Positions 55,988-64,000 of a stretch of 64,000 nucleotides of DNA are shown here, one piece after another; position 1 is the stretch's first letter, and every line of letters begins with the position of its first letter. The position numbers were made by a program, and so were the translations under genes. Source of the DNA: Azohydromonas australica DSM 1124 (GTDB lineage: Bacteria > Pseudomonadota > Gammaproteobacteria > Burkholderiales > Burkholderiaceae_C); assembly GCF_000430725.1 (NCBI RefSeq), contig NZ_KE387215.1, positions 59,445-123,444 on the forward strand, read 5' to 3'. Under the pieces are notes generated by a model. It was not told the origin of the DNA. It searched no databases and saw only the letters and a list, made by a program, of their open reading frames with translations.

Positions 55988-56637
55988 AGCTGCTGCTGGA
56001 CTTCCTGCCGATCCTTCTCTTCTTCGGCACCTTCAAGTACACCGGCGCGCACCCGGACCAGGCCGCGGCCTTCGCCACCGAGCACTTCGGCTTCCTGGTG
56101 CTGGGCGGCAGCGTGGGCCCGCAGGAGGCGCCGGTGCTGCTGGCCACGGTGGTGGTGATCCTGGCCACGCTGGCGCAGGTGGCGTGGACCGTGGCACGCG
56201 GGCGCAAGGTGGACCTGATGCTCTGGGTCAGCCTGGCGCTGGTGGTGGTGCTGGGCGGGGCCACGATCTGGTTCCACAGCGAGACCTTCATCAAGTGGAA
56301 GCCCAGCGTGCTGTACTGGGTCATGGGCATGAGCTTGTGGCTGTCGCAACTGCTGTTCCGCAAGAACCTGCTGCGGCTGCTGCTGGGCGAGCAGCTGCAG
56401 CTGCCCGACGCGGTGTGGCAGCGGCTCAACGGCGCGTGGGTGGGCTTCTTCGGCGTGATGGGCCTGCTCAACCTCTGGGTGGCCTACAGCTTCTCGACCG
56501 ATGCGTGGGTCAACTTCAAGCTCTTCGGCGGCATCGGGCTGATGCTGCTGTTCACGCTGGCGCAGGGCCTGTACCTGAGCCGCTACCTGCCTGAAGAATC
56601 CCCCGCCCCCAAGGACAAAGCCCGCCCCGGAGCCTGA
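55984..56637 (+). CDS. yciB: YciB/IspZ-type inner-membrane septation protein
   Basis: 217 residues with five to six membrane helices. Marks are MKLLLDFLPILLFFGTFKYT, TIWFHSETFIKWKPSVLYWV and FGVMGLLNLWVAYSFSTDAWVNFK. It is an inner-membrane protein linked to septation and envelope integrity. It is coupled to msrB by a four-base overlap and followed after four bases by bolA. Confidence 0.95.
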   Translation: MKLLLDFLPILLFFGTFKYTGAHPDQAAAFATEHFGFLVLGGSVGPQEAPVLLATVVVILATLAQVAWTVARGRKVDLMLWVSLALVVVLGGATIWFHSETFIKWKPSVLYWVMGMSLWLSQLLFRKNLLRLLLGEQLQLPDAVWQRLNGAWVGFFGVMGLLNLWVAYSFSTDAWVNFKLFGGIGLMLLFTLAQGLYLSRYLPEESPAPKDKARPGA

Positions 56638-56641
56638 AGAA

Positions 56642-56911
56642 ATGCCCGTGACCGCCCAGGACATCGAGACCGCGCTGCGCCAGGCGCTGGCGCCGCAGCA
56701 GCTGGAAGTCGTTGACGACAGCCACCACCATGCCGGCCATGCCGGCGCGGGCGAAGGCAGCCACTACACCGTGCGCATCACCAGCGAGCGCTTCGCCGGA
56801 CTGCGCCCCGTGGCGCGGCATCGCCTTGTGTATGATGCCCTCGCCTCTCTCATCCCCGCGGGCATCCATGCCCTGGCCATCCAGGCGCGCAGCCCCGCCG
56901 AATCAGACTGA
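56642..56911 (+). CDS. BolA family protein
   Basis: 89 residues. The BolA fold contains LEVVDDSHHHAGHAGAGEGSH and VRITSERFAGLRPVARHRLV, with the invariant His. BolA proteins work with monothiol glutaredoxins in iron-sulfur handling. It is the third gene of the msrB operon. Confidence 0.93.
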   Translation: MPVTAQDIETALRQALAPQQLEVVDDSHHHAGHAGAGEGSHYTVRITSERFAGLRPVARHRLVYDALASLIPAGIHALAIQARSPAESD

Positions 56912-56970
56912 TCGACAACTATCGCGAGGCCGGAGTTCGAGACGAACCGGCCCTCCTGAAAGGACTCCCC

Positions 56971-57786
56971 ATGAAAACCACCTCCTCCGCGCTGCGCGCG
57001 GTGCTGCTGTCCGCGTCCATCGTGCTGCTGAGTCCGCTGGCCGCCCAGGCCCAGAACGTTGCCATCGTCAACGGCAAGGCCGTGCCCAAGGCGCGCGTGG
57101 AGACGCTGATGCAGCAGGCCCTGCGCGGCGGCCAGCAGCAGCGCACGCCGGACCTGGAGCAGAAGGTCAAGGAAGAGGTGGTGCTGCGCGAGATCTTCAT
57201 GCAGGAAGCCGAGAAGCGCGGCCTCAACGCCTCCGCTGACTTCCGCAACCAGATGGAGCTGGCGCGCCAGACGGTGCTGATCCGCGAGCTCTTCTCCGAC
57301 TTCCAGAAGAAGAACCCCGTCACCGACGCCGAGGCGCAGGCCGAGTACGACAAGTTCAAGGCCCAGGCCAGCGGCACCGAGTACCGCGCCCGCCACATCC
57401 TGGTCGAGAAGGAAGAGGACGCCAAGGCCGCCATCGCCCAGCTCAAGGCCGGCGCGAAGTTCGAGGACCTGGCCAAGAAAATGTCCAAGGACCCGGGCTC
57501 GGCCGAGAACGGCGGCGACCTCGATTTCGCCAAGCCCGATGCCTACGTGCCCGAGTTCGGCCAGGCCATGAGCAAGCTCAAGAAGGGTGAGATCACCGAG
57601 GAGCCGGTCAAGACGCAGTTCGGCTACCACGTGATCAAACTCGAAGACACGCGCGAAGCCGCCTTCCCCGCCTTCGACGAAGTCAAGCCGCAGATCCAGC
57701 AGCGCCTGACCCAGATGAAGCTGCAGAGCTTCCAGGAAGAGCTGCGCAACAAGGCAAAGACGGACTTCAAGTTCTCGCAGCAGTAA
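56971..57786 (+). CDS. Periplasmic parvulin peptidyl-prolyl isomerase
   Basis: 271 residues. A signal peptide (LLSASIVLLSPLAAQAQ) and an N-terminal chaperone helix region (SurA/PpiC type) precede the parvulin domain (EYRARHILVEKEEDAKAAI, DPGSAENGGDLDFA, VKTQFGYHVIKLED). It helps outer-membrane or secreted proteins fold in the periplasm. It is the last gene of the operon; a strong terminator follows. Confidence 0.94.
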   Translation: MKTTSSALRAVLLSASIVLLSPLAAQAQNVAIVNGKAVPKARVETLMQQALRGGQQQRTPDLEQKVKEEVVLREIFMQEAEKRGLNASADFRNQMELARQTVLIRELFSDFQKKNPVTDAEAQAEYDKFKAQASGTEYRARHILVEKEEDAKAAIAQLKAGAKFEDLAKKMSKDPGSAENGGDLDFAKPDAYVPEFGQAMSKLKKGEITEEPVKTQFGYHVIKLEDTREAAFPAFDEVKPQIQQRLTQMKLQSFQEELRNKAKTDFKFSQQ

Positions 57787-57804
57787 ATCCAGGCTGTGTC
57801 CGCG

Positions 57805-57833
57805 AAAAAGGTGCCCATCGGGCACCTTTTTTT
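57805..57833 (+). terminator. Intrinsic terminator of the msrB-parvulin operon
   Basis: AAAAAGGTGCCC and GGGCACCTTTTTTT form a 7-bp GC-containing stem with a three-base loop and a seven-T run. This is a textbook terminator and is nearly symmetrical, so it could work in both directions. Confidence 0.93.
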
Positions 57834-57887
57834 CTGCCCGGTCATTTTCCGAGCCGACTCCGCCGCATTCCGGGCAATTTTCATCCA

Positions 57888-58145
57888 ATGAGTCCGCGCA
57901 ACAGCAGCAGGCCGCCGCGAAAAACCTTGCGGACAATAAGGAGCGCTGGCGCCTGGCACTGGAATCTGACCACCAACCAGGTCATTTACTTGGCGCGCTG
58001 GAAAACCATGCTGGGCTACGCCCCCGAGGATATTGGCATCCGCCTCGAAGAGGAATTGAGGACCTTCGCCACCACCGACGGCCGCGACCGCGTGGTGATG
58101 TACACGCCGGTGCTTCAGGCGGTGCTGGAGTCCGAGCCGGCGTGA
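57888..58145 (+). pseudogene. Remnant of a PAS-domain sensor gene
   Basis: The readable frame gives WHWNLTTNQVIYLARWKTML and GYAPEDIG, the middle of a PAS_3 domain of the kind found before GGDEF domains. The preceding PAS-linker text (NLADNKERWRLALE) is read in another frame at about 57925-57971. It looks as if a short deletion joined ERWRLALE to NLTTNQV and shifted the frame. What follows (LEEELRTFATTDGRDRVV) stops after 85 residues with no output domain. It is probably non-functional. Confidence 0.6.
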
Positions 58146-58166
58146 GGCGGCGCGCCGGCCCGGGCT

Positions 58167-58838
58167 TCAGCTCACCAGCCGTCCGGCCTGGATTTCAAGC
58201 TGGCGCTGGCAGCGCGAGGCCACCTGCGCGTCGTGCGTGACCAGCAGCAGTGTGGTGCCGGCCTCCTGGTTGAGCTCGAACATCAGCTCCATCACCGTCT
58301 CGCCGGTGGCGTGGTCCAGGCTGCCCGTGGGCTCGTCGGCCAGCAGCAGCGCTGGGCGCAGCACGAAGGCGCGCGCCAGCGCCACGCGCTGCTGCTCGCC
58401 GCCGGAGAGCACGCGCGGGTAGTGGCCCAGGCGCTGCGCCAGGCCCACGCGCTGCAGCATGCGCGCGGCCTGCTCGCGCGCGTCGTCGCGGCCCAGCAGC
58501 TCCAGCGGCAGCATCACGTTCTCCAGCGCCGTGAGGTTGGACAGCAGCTGGAAGTTCTGGAACACGAAGCCCAGCTGCCGCGCGCGCACCGCCGCGCGTG
58601 CGTCCTCGTCCAGCGCGAACAGGTCTTCCCCGGCGAGCCGGACCGTGCCCTGCGTGGGGGTGTCCAGCCCGGCGATGATGGACAGCAGCGTGCTCTTGCC
58701 CGAGCCCGAGGCGCCGACGATGGCGGCGGACTCCCGCGGCTGAAGGCGGAAATCGATGTCATGGAGAATGGTCAGCTCTCCCGTGGCGTCGCTCACGCGC
58801 TTGTGGATGTGCTGGACCTCGATGATCGGTGGCTTCAT
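58167..58838 (-). CDS. ybbA: LolD/YbbA-type ABC transporter ATPase
   Basis: 223 residues. Walker A GASGSGKSTLLSIIAGL, signature VLSGGEQQRVALARA and Walker B LLLADEPTGSLDHA are intact. The divergent partner tesA is the same as in E. coli (ybbA-tesA). The matching permease (YbbP type) does not follow; the PAS remnant and a terminator lie downstream instead. Its ATG shares two bases with the tesA ATG on the other strand. Confidence 0.92.
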   Translation of the reverse strand: MKPPIIEVQHIHKRVSDATGELTILHDIDFRLQPRESAAIVGASGSGKSTLLSIIAGLDTPTQGTVRLAGEDLFALDEDARAAVRARQLGFVFQNFQLLSNLTALENVMLPLELLGRDDAREQAARMLQRVGLAQRLGHYPRVLSGGEQQRVALARAFVLRPALLLADEPTGSLDHATGETVMELMFELNQEAGTTLLLVTHDAQVASRCQRQLEIQAGRLVS

Positions 58839-59508
58839 GAAGACGGAGTTTGAAGACAAGCAGGCTGCCGGCGGCCGTCGCCGCTGGCTGACCCAATGTA
58901 GCCTGCTGGCGCTGGCCGCCTGGTTGCCGGGGACAACGGTTGCGAAGACACCGTCCGTGATCCTGGTGGTGGGCGACAGCCTTTCGGCCGAGTATGGGCT
59001 CAGGCGCGGCAGCGGCTGGGTGGCGCTGCTGCAGCAGCGCCTGGAGCGCGAGAAGCTGGACGCGCGCGTGGTCAACGCCAGCATCAGCGGCGACACCACT
59101 GCCGGCGGGCGCACCCGGCTGCCCGCGCTGCTCAAGCAGCACCAGCCCACGCACGTGATCCTGGAACTCGGTGCCAACGACGCGCTGCGCGGCCAGCCCC
59201 TGGCGCAGACCGAGGGCAACCTGAAGGAGATGGCCCGCGCCGCGCGCGCCGCCGGCGCGCGCGTGGTGCTCGCGGGCATGCAGCTGCCGCCCAACTACGG
59301 CCGCCGCTATGGCCAGGAGTTCGCGCAGCTCTATGCCCGCGTGGCCGAGGAGGCGGACGCCGCGCTGGTCCCCTTCTTCCTGCGCAACGTCGCCGACGTG
59401 GCCGACCCCACCGCGCTGTTCCAGGCCGACCGCATCCACCCGCGCGAGGAAGCGCAGCCGCTGATGCTGGACAACGTGTGGCCGGTGCTCAAGCCGCTGC
59501 TGCGGTGA
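58837..59508 (+). CDS. tesA: GDSL esterase/lysophospholipase
   Basis: 223 residues from the ATG at 58837. A signal peptide (RRRWLTQCSLLALAAWLPG) puts it in the periplasm. The SGNH motifs are GDSLSAEYG (Ser), GANDALRG (Asn) and the DRIHPREEA Asp-His pair. It hydrolyses acyl esters or thioesters. The start codon overlaps that of the divergent ATPase gene. Confidence 0.93.
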   Translation: MKTEFEDKQAAGGRRRWLTQCSLLALAAWLPGTTVAKTPSVILVVGDSLSAEYGLRRGSGWVALLQQRLEREKLDARVVNASISGDTTAGGRTRLPALLKQHQPTHVILELGANDALRGQPLAQTEGNLKEMARAARAAGARVVLAGMQLPPNYGRRYGQEFAQLYARVAEEADAALVPFFLRNVADVADPTALFQADRIHPREEAQPLMLDNVWPVLKPLLR

Positions 59509-59541
59509 GGGGCTGACTGGGCGTTCTTGCCCAGCACGCCC

Positions 59542-61989
59542 TCACATCCGCTCCCGCGGCCCGCCACCGCCACCGCGGCCACCACCGCCGGGCCCGTCGC
59601 CAGCCCGGTCGCCACCGCCACCGCCACGGCCTTGCCAGCCGCCAGGCCGATCGCCGCCACCACCGCCCTGCCATCCGCCGCCGGGACGTCCGCCGGCGCC
59701 GTCCTGGCCACCACCGGCCCAGCCCCCGGGCCGGCCGCCACCCTGCCCGGCCCATGCTCCGCCGGGTTGCTGGGGCATCGCGTGCGCGGGCGGCTGCGGC
59801 GCCTGCGGCGGCGCGATCTGCACGGGCGCCGGCGGCAACACCGGCCGCGGCGCGGCGATGGCCGGCGGTGCAGCCGGCGTTGCGGGCGCTGCGGGCGCAG
59901 GCATCGCGCGCTGCCCCGGCAGCGTCGGCGGCACCGGCCGGGCGTGCTCCCAATCCCGGCGTCCGCCCTGCCCGCGCTGGTCGGGCGTCACCACCTGGTC
60001 GCGGTCAGCGCGCGGCGGCCGGCCCGGTCCGGCGTCGCCGGCCTGGAACCCCGGCGCGCGCTGCAGCGGCTCCGCATTCCCGCCGCCGAAACGCTCGCGT
60101 GGCCCGCGCTGCTCGACATCCGGCCGCCCCGGCATGGCGTCGCGCCGCGGCGGCTCCACGTTGGGATCACCGAAACGCTCGCGCGGCCCGCGGTTTGCGA
60201 TGTCCGGTCGCCCCGGCACGTCGTCGCGCCGCAGCGGCTCCGCGTTCGGACCGCCGTTGCGCTCCCGCCACCCGCGGTTGGCGACGTCCGGCCGTGCCGG
60301 CCCGTCCTCGCGCGGCTGCGGCTGCGCCACGCCCGGCGGCACCGTCGCCCCGGGCGCCTGCGCCGACGGCGGACGCGGACGCTCGTCGCCCGCGCCCGGC
60401 CAGGGGCGGCGGCCCTCGCCCGGCTGCGGTTCGATGGCTGCCTGGTGGGGCGGCCGCGGCACGCTGTCGAAGCGCCGATCCGGCACACCGCCCTGCGGCG
60501 GCGTCCACACGCCGCGCGGCTGGGCCGGCTGCGCCACCGCGCCGGGCGGCGGCGCGACGCCCGCAGCGGGCGGCATGCGGCCGATGCCCTGCGGCATGCG
60601 CGGCGCCTGTGGCAGCGCCGGCCGGTCGATGGACGGCGGCGGCGGCACCAGCGCCGCCACGCCGCCCGGGCCGTGGCCGTGCCGGCCCGGCCGGTCCGCC
60701 CAGTCCGGGCGCGGCAGCGCCGGCTGCTGCTGGGGCAGCGCGGCGTTCCAGCGCGGCTCCGCCCTGGGCAGCACGCGGTCCGCCACGCGCACCTGCTGCT
60801 GCAGCGTGTTGGCCGGCACCACCGTCACCGCGCCGGGAATGTGGCGGTTGCCCCAGGACGGCTGGCCGCCCGGCGGCAACCAGGGCGCATGCGTGGCGTT
60901 GACGCCACGGATATAGCGCGGCGTGGCGTTGAAGCGCGGCACGAAGGCGTCGCGCGGGCTCAGCGGCACCCAACCGATGACAGGCGGCGGCCCGCGCCGG
61001 CCGCCCACCGCCACGCTCACGTTGACGTTGCTGCCGCCGATCCAGCCCACCAGCGCCGGCGCGTACACCGGCCGCGCCACGTAGCGTCCCGGCACCCAGC
61101 ACCAGCGCCCGCGCCACGAGGCCCAGCGGCCGTAGTGGAAGGGCGCGAAGCCCCAGGGCGCGTCGTCCACCCAGCTCCAGCCCCAGGGCGCCACCCAGGC
61201 CCAGCGTCCGTAGCGGTAAGGCGCCCAGTTGGCGACCACGACGGTGGGGAACCAGACCGCGCCGTACTCCGGGTGCGTGTCCCAGCGCCCGTTGCGGTCC
61301 AAGTCCAGCGCGCCGGTCATCTCGGGCGAGACGTAGCGGGTGGAGGCGGCGCGGTCCTCGCGCTGATCCTGCGCCAGCACCCAGGCGCCGAAGGCGTCCT
61401 CGCCGGAGGCCGTGCTCATGTCGTAGTGGGTGCGGTCGTCCTGGCGCCAGAAGCTGTAGCGCGTGCCGGACTGCAGCGTGAGCGCGCTGTCGGCGGACTG
61501 GAAGCGCATCTCGCCGCTCCAGATCCGGGCGTGGGTGACGTTGTCCTCCACGTCCACGCGGTACTGGCCCGGCTGCGTGGGGAAGAAGCGCGCGTCCTGT
61601 GCCTGCAGCTCGAACTCGTTGACGCTCTCGGCCGAGCGCAGCCGCAGCGCCGCGCTGCCACGCTCCACCCGCAGGCTCACGCGGGAGTCGTCGAGCTGGT
61701 CCACGGCCAGCTCGGTGGCACCGTCCAGGCGCAGCGAGGCGGAGCCGATCTGGACCTCCGCGCGCGCGCCGTTGTCGGTGGCGAGCCGGTCGCCACTGGT
61801 GAGGGGCCGGTTCGGGGCCGCGGCGACCCACTCGTTCTGCTCGGTGTCGTAGACCCACACCGTCCCGCTGGCCTGCGCCAGCCGGCCCACGCGCCCGGGC
61901 GGATCGGCCCAGGCCGCGGCGCCGAAGGCCATCAGAAGTACCAGCGCCAGGAACCACCGCAGGCCGCGGCGCAAATCTCGGAATGCCAT
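59542..61989 (-). CDS. FecR-domain/DUF6600 exported protein with Arg/Gly/Pro-rich repeat tail
   Basis: 815 residues. A signal peptide (LVLLMAFGAAAWA) is followed by a FecR-like domain (about 30-200) and the DUF6600 region with repeated Trp/Tyr/Gly units (VVANWAPYRYGRWAWVAPWG, FHYGRWASWRGRWCWVPG, about 250-320). The second half is low complexity, rich in Pro, Arg, Gln and Gly. It includes three imperfect copies of a unit of about 33 residues around PGRPDIANRGPRERFG, and a Gly-rich end. It is envelope-associated. Function is unknown. Confidence 0.85.
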   Translation of the reverse strand: MAFRDLRRGLRWFLALVLLMAFGAAAWADPPGRVGRLAQASGTVWVYDTEQNEWVAAAPNRPLTSGDRLATDNGARAEVQIGSASLRLDGATELAVDQLDDSRVSLRVERGSAALRLRSAESVNEFELQAQDARFFPTQPGQYRVDVEDNVTHARIWSGEMRFQSADSALTLQSGTRYSFWRQDDRTHYDMSTASGEDAFGAWVLAQDQREDRAASTRYVSPEMTGALDLDRNGRWDTHPEYGAVWFPTVVVANWAPYRYGRWAWVAPWGWSWVDDAPWGFAPFHYGRWASWRGRWCWVPGRYVARPVYAPALVGWIGGSNVNVSVAVGGRRGPPPVIGWVPLSPRDAFVPRFNATPRYIRGVNATHAPWLPPGGQPSWGNRHIPGAVTVVPANTLQQQVRVADRVLPRAEPRWNAALPQQQPALPRPDWADRPGRHGHGPGGVAALVPPPPSIDRPALPQAPRMPQGIGRMPPAAGVAPPPGAVAQPAQPRGVWTPPQGGVPDRRFDSVPRPPHQAAIEPQPGEGRRPWPGAGDERPRPPSAQAPGATVPPGVAQPQPREDGPARPDVANRGWRERNGGPNAEPLRRDDVPGRPDIANRGPRERFGDPNVEPPRRDAMPGRPDVEQRGPRERFGGGNAEPLQRAPGFQAGDAGPGRPPRADRDQVVTPDQRGQGGRRDWEHARPVPPTLPGQRAMPAPAAPATPAAPPAIAAPRPVLPPAPVQIAPPQAPQPPAHAMPQQPGGAWAGQGGGRPGGWAGGGQDGAGGRPGGGWQGGGGGDRPGGWQGRGGGGGDRAGDGPGGGGRGGGGGPRERM

Positions 61990-62031
61990 GCCGTCTCCAC
62001 CCGGCCGCGGCGATGGCGGCCCTTTCCGCTT

Positions 62032-62082
62032 TGTAACGGGCAGACGGTGCGCCGCGCCGACCCTGCGTGCCAGACGGTTACA
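62032..62082. promoter_or_regulatory. Inverted TGTAAC motifs upstream of the FecR/DUF6600 gene
   Basis: TGTAAC at 62032-62037 and GTTACA at 62077-62082 face each other across 39 bases. Each is next to an AGACGGT heptamer (62042-62048 and 62072-62078). They lie in the 217-base gap before the gene and could be a response-regulator site. This is a weak call. Confidence 0.3.
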
Positions 62083-62206
62083 ACGTTGCGGCCGGGGTCA
62101 AGTCCGGAAACAGGGGCTGCAGGGGATGGGTACGCCGGCCTTCAGCCACCCTGAAGCGACGAGGACGCGCCTCGTCCGTGGCCACGTGCGGGCCACCGGG
62201 ATGGGC

Positions 62207-62581
62207 TCAGAGACTGTCCCGGTACTTCGTCAGCGGCAAGTGGAGCGTGACCACCAGCGTGACGTCGATCGGGTGCTCGTCGACCTCATAGGGCTGGAAC
62301 TTCACGTCTCGCATCGCCCGCAGCGCCGCCTCGTCGTGCGCGGCGCTGCCGCAGCTCTCGATCAGCGCCACCCGCTCCACCGCGCCGCGCGCATTCACAT
62401 GCACGCGCATGGCGACCGGCGCGCGAACCGCACCCCTGGGGCGCATCTTCGGCACCGAGAGGCTGATCGGCGTCAGCAACTCCATCTCCTCGATGCGCAC
62501 CACCTGCTCCGGCCAGGCGCCGGCGGCGGCGAGCGGCAGGGAGCAGATGCAAAGCAGCAGCGAGAAAATGAGGCGGCGCAT
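62207..62581 (-). CDS. Small exported TonB C-terminal-domain protein
   Basis: 124 residues. A signal peptide (LIFSLLLCICSLPLAAAGA) is followed directly by a TonB C-terminal fold (MRVHVNARGAVERVALIESCG, ALRAMRDVKFQPYEVDEHP, VTLVVTLHL). It lacks the membrane anchor and Pro-rich spacer of real TonB, so it is unlikely to transfer energy on its own. It may be a periplasmic relative with a binding role. Confidence 0.85.
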   Translation of the reverse strand: MRRLIFSLLLCICSLPLAAAGAWPEQVVRIEEMELLTPISLSVPKMRPRGAVRAPVAMRVHVNARGAVERVALIESCGSAAHDEAALRAMRDVKFQPYEVDEHPIDVTLVVTLHLPLTKYRDSL

Positions 62582-62727
62582 GGCGAATCCGGGGGTTTAA
62601 AACAGGCAAGGCCCAGACCCGAATTCAAGCCGGCCTCCCTGTTTCTCACATCGACACGGCGCCACCCTAGCGCGCCCGGCGACCCCTGCCGTGGCGCGGA
62701 GCGGATGGGAGCGTTAAATCTTCCACG

Positions 62728-63123
62728 TCACCCGCCGGTGATGGGCGTACACAGCTCGACCAGGATGCCGTCCGGGCAGCGCAGGTAGGAAACGGTCTGG
62801 CCCCACGGTTTCTGCTGGGGTGCCGCCATTTCCCGTGCACCGGCTGCGACGGCCTTGGCGTGTGCGGCAGGCACGTCGCCAGTGACCAGCGCAATCTCGA
62901 AACCCAGCGGCAACGCGGACTCGTCCGCGTGCACGTGGCCGCCCGGAAAATTCATGTCCCCCAGCGCATGCGCGGCGAAGGAGAGCGTGGTTTCCCCGGT
63001 GTCCAGCTCGCCGTAGGTGCCGCTCTCGTGAATGAATTTTCGCTTCAGGCCGAAGGCATTTTCAAAGAAGGCCAGTGACGCCAGAACGTCGGAGACGTAG
63101 ACGATGGTGTAGCCGAGTTTCAT
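62728..63123 (-). CDS. VOC/glyoxalase-fold protein
   Basis: 131 residues. The vicinal-oxygen-chelate fold has MKLGYTIVYVSDVLASLAFFEN at the start, GLKRKFIHESGTYGELDTGE in the middle and YLRCPDGILVELCTPI at the end. Such enzymes bind a metal and act on small oxygenated substrates or antibiotics. The substrate cannot be told. Confidence 0.88.
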   Translation of the reverse strand: MKLGYTIVYVSDVLASLAFFENAFGLKRKFIHESGTYGELDTGETTLSFAAHALGDMNFPGGHVHADESALPLGFEIALVTGDVPAAHAKAVAAGAREMAAPQQKPWGQTVSYLRCPDGILVELCTPITGG

Positions 63124-63167
63124 GAATTATTTCTTCCAACCAAACTTGAATTAAGAAAATTCAATAA

Positions 63168-63707
63168 TTAATCCTCTTTTCCATCCAACCCAGGAAACAA
63201 CACTTCCGTAAACCCGAATTTCGTCAGATCCCTCATCCGCGTCGGATAAAGCCGCCCGATGAGGTGGTCGCACTCGTGCTGCACCACCCGCGCATGGAAT
63301 CCATCGACCTCGCGGTCAATCGAATTGCCGTCCAGGTCGAATCCCCGGTAGCGGATGCGGGTGAAGCGCGGCACCAGCCCGCGCAGGCCCGGCACGGAGA
63401 GGCAGCCCTCCCAACCTTCCTCCTCCGCATCCGACAGCGGCTCGATCACCGGGTTGCACAGCACGGTGCGCGGCACCGGCGGCGCGTCGGGGTAGCGCTC
63501 GCTGCGCTCGAAGCCGAAAAGGACGACCTGAATGTCCTCGCCGATCTGCGGGGCCGCCAGCCCCACGCCGCCGGCGGCCTGCATGGTGTCCACCATGTCC
63601 CGCAGCAGCGCCTGGAGCTCGGGCGTGCCGAACTCGCGCACCGGCTGCGCGATGCGCAGCAGCCGCGGGTCTCCCATCTTCAACAGCTCGCGCACCGCCA
63701 TCGCCAT
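63168..63707 (-). CDS. def: Peptide deformylase
   Basis: 179 residues. It removes the formyl group from the first Met of new proteins. The three motifs are present: GVGLAAPQIG, EGCLSVPGLRG and QHECDHLIGR with its metal-binding His pair. The ATG at 63707 overlaps the ligA stop (TGATG); a GTG at 63710 or an ATG at 63701 are alternatives. It differs from the usual def-fmt pair, as it follows ligA here. Confidence 0.94.
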   Translation of the reverse strand: MAMAVRELLKMGDPRLLRIAQPVREFGTPELQALLRDMVDTMQAAGGVGLAAPQIGEDIQVVLFGFERSERYPDAPPVPRTVLCNPVIEPLSDAEEEGWEGCLSVPGLRGLVPRFTRIRYRGFDLDGNSIDREVDGFHARVVQHECDHLIGRLYPTRMRDLTKFGFTEVLFPGLDGKED

Positions 63708-64000
63708 CACTCCTCTTCGGTTTCGTCCACGGATTCGGCCGCGCCCGCCACCAGCGCGCGCAGCCCGTCCTCGTCCAGCACGGGAATTTCCAGCTGCTGC
63801 GCCTTGGCCAGCTTCGAACCCGCGTCGGCGCCCGCCACCACGTAGGCCGTCTTCTTCGACACCGACTTGCCGGCCTTGCCGCCCGCGGCCTCGATCAGTG
63901 CCTCGGCCTCGTCGCGCGTCATCGTGGGCAGCGTGCCGGTGACCACCACCGTCTTGCCCTCCAGCGGCCCCGGCGGCGCGGCCTGGTGGCCTTCGTGCTC
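63707..64000 (-). CDS. ligA: NAD-dependent DNA ligase, C-terminal BRCT end (partial)
   Basis: Only the last 97 residues are in the window. They form a BRCT domain (LEGKTVVVTGTLPTMTRDEAE, then GGKAGKSVSKKTAYVVAGADAGSKLAKA) and an acidic tail (VDETEEE). This matches the C-terminus of LigA, which seals nicks during replication. The 5' part lies beyond 64000. Confidence 0.85.
   Translation of the reverse strand, partial: EHEGHQAAPPGPLEGKTVVVTGTLPTMTRDEAEALIEAAGGKAGKSVSKKTAYVVAGADAGSKLAKAQQLEIPVLDEDGLRALVAGAAESVDETEEE

Overview
The window is GC-rich (mostly G or C at third codon positions) and densely packed. It carries a betaproteobacterial core block (thrS-infC-rpmI-rplT-pheS-pheT-ihfA-merR-tRNA-Pro), a Tat-exported NosZ with its nos operon, and an msrB-yciB-bolA-parvulin operon. 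Together these suggest a member of the Burkholderiales, probably Comamonadaceae-like. Species cannot be told from the sequence alone. No phage, transposase, rRNA or CRISPR array was seen.

Region 1 (1-13650) is a nitrous-oxide reduction locus. nosZ-nosR-(unknown membrane gene)-nosD-nosF-nosY-nosL runs rightward. A divergent operon runs leftward: lipoprotein cytochrome c, an ApbE/NosX flavin transferase, a DUF2946 protein, a TonB-dependent receptor and a sialidase-fold protein cut by the window edge. An FNR/DNR-like box lies between the two operons. Region 2 (13675-19260) has an acyl-CoA ligase and then a nitric-oxide response cluster: norF and norE, the NO sensor nsrR, a DUF2249 protein, a hemerythrin protein with an NsrR-like operator at its start codon, and nnrS. 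Regions 1 and 2 fit a cell that breathes N2O and handles NO. The catalytic nir and nor genes are not in this window.

Region 3 (19496-27615) holds an MscS channel, a secreted DNA/RNA nuclease, and what looks like an aromatic amino-acid unit: HPPD, a Glu/Leu/Phe-type dehydrogenase, a TrpXYZ-like ABC importer and a divergent Lrp/AsnC regulator. Region 4 (27638-34678) is the most unusual part. A two-gene operon encodes a metacaspase-like protease and a 2059-residue protein that joins two serine hydrolase (lipase-type) domains, a CHAT protease domain and a TPR-like tail. This looks like a protease-controlled lipase, possibly an immunity or cell-death module.

Region 5 (34773-43172) contains two tandem tRNA-Pro(GGG) genes and the translation operon, with an ATC-initiated infC and hairpins between several genes. 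Region 6 (43330-64000) is mixed housekeeping: a glycine-zipper lipoprotein, sodC, tex, an opgH with a long structured leader, a flavoprotein, a fatty-acid group (aidB-like dehydrogenase, thioesterase, acyl-CoA ligase), msrB-yciB-bolA-parvulin, a decayed PAS gene, a divergent ABC ATPase/tesA pair with overlapping start codons, a repeat-rich FecR/DUF6600 protein, a small TonB-like protein, a VOC protein, def and the 3' end of ligA.
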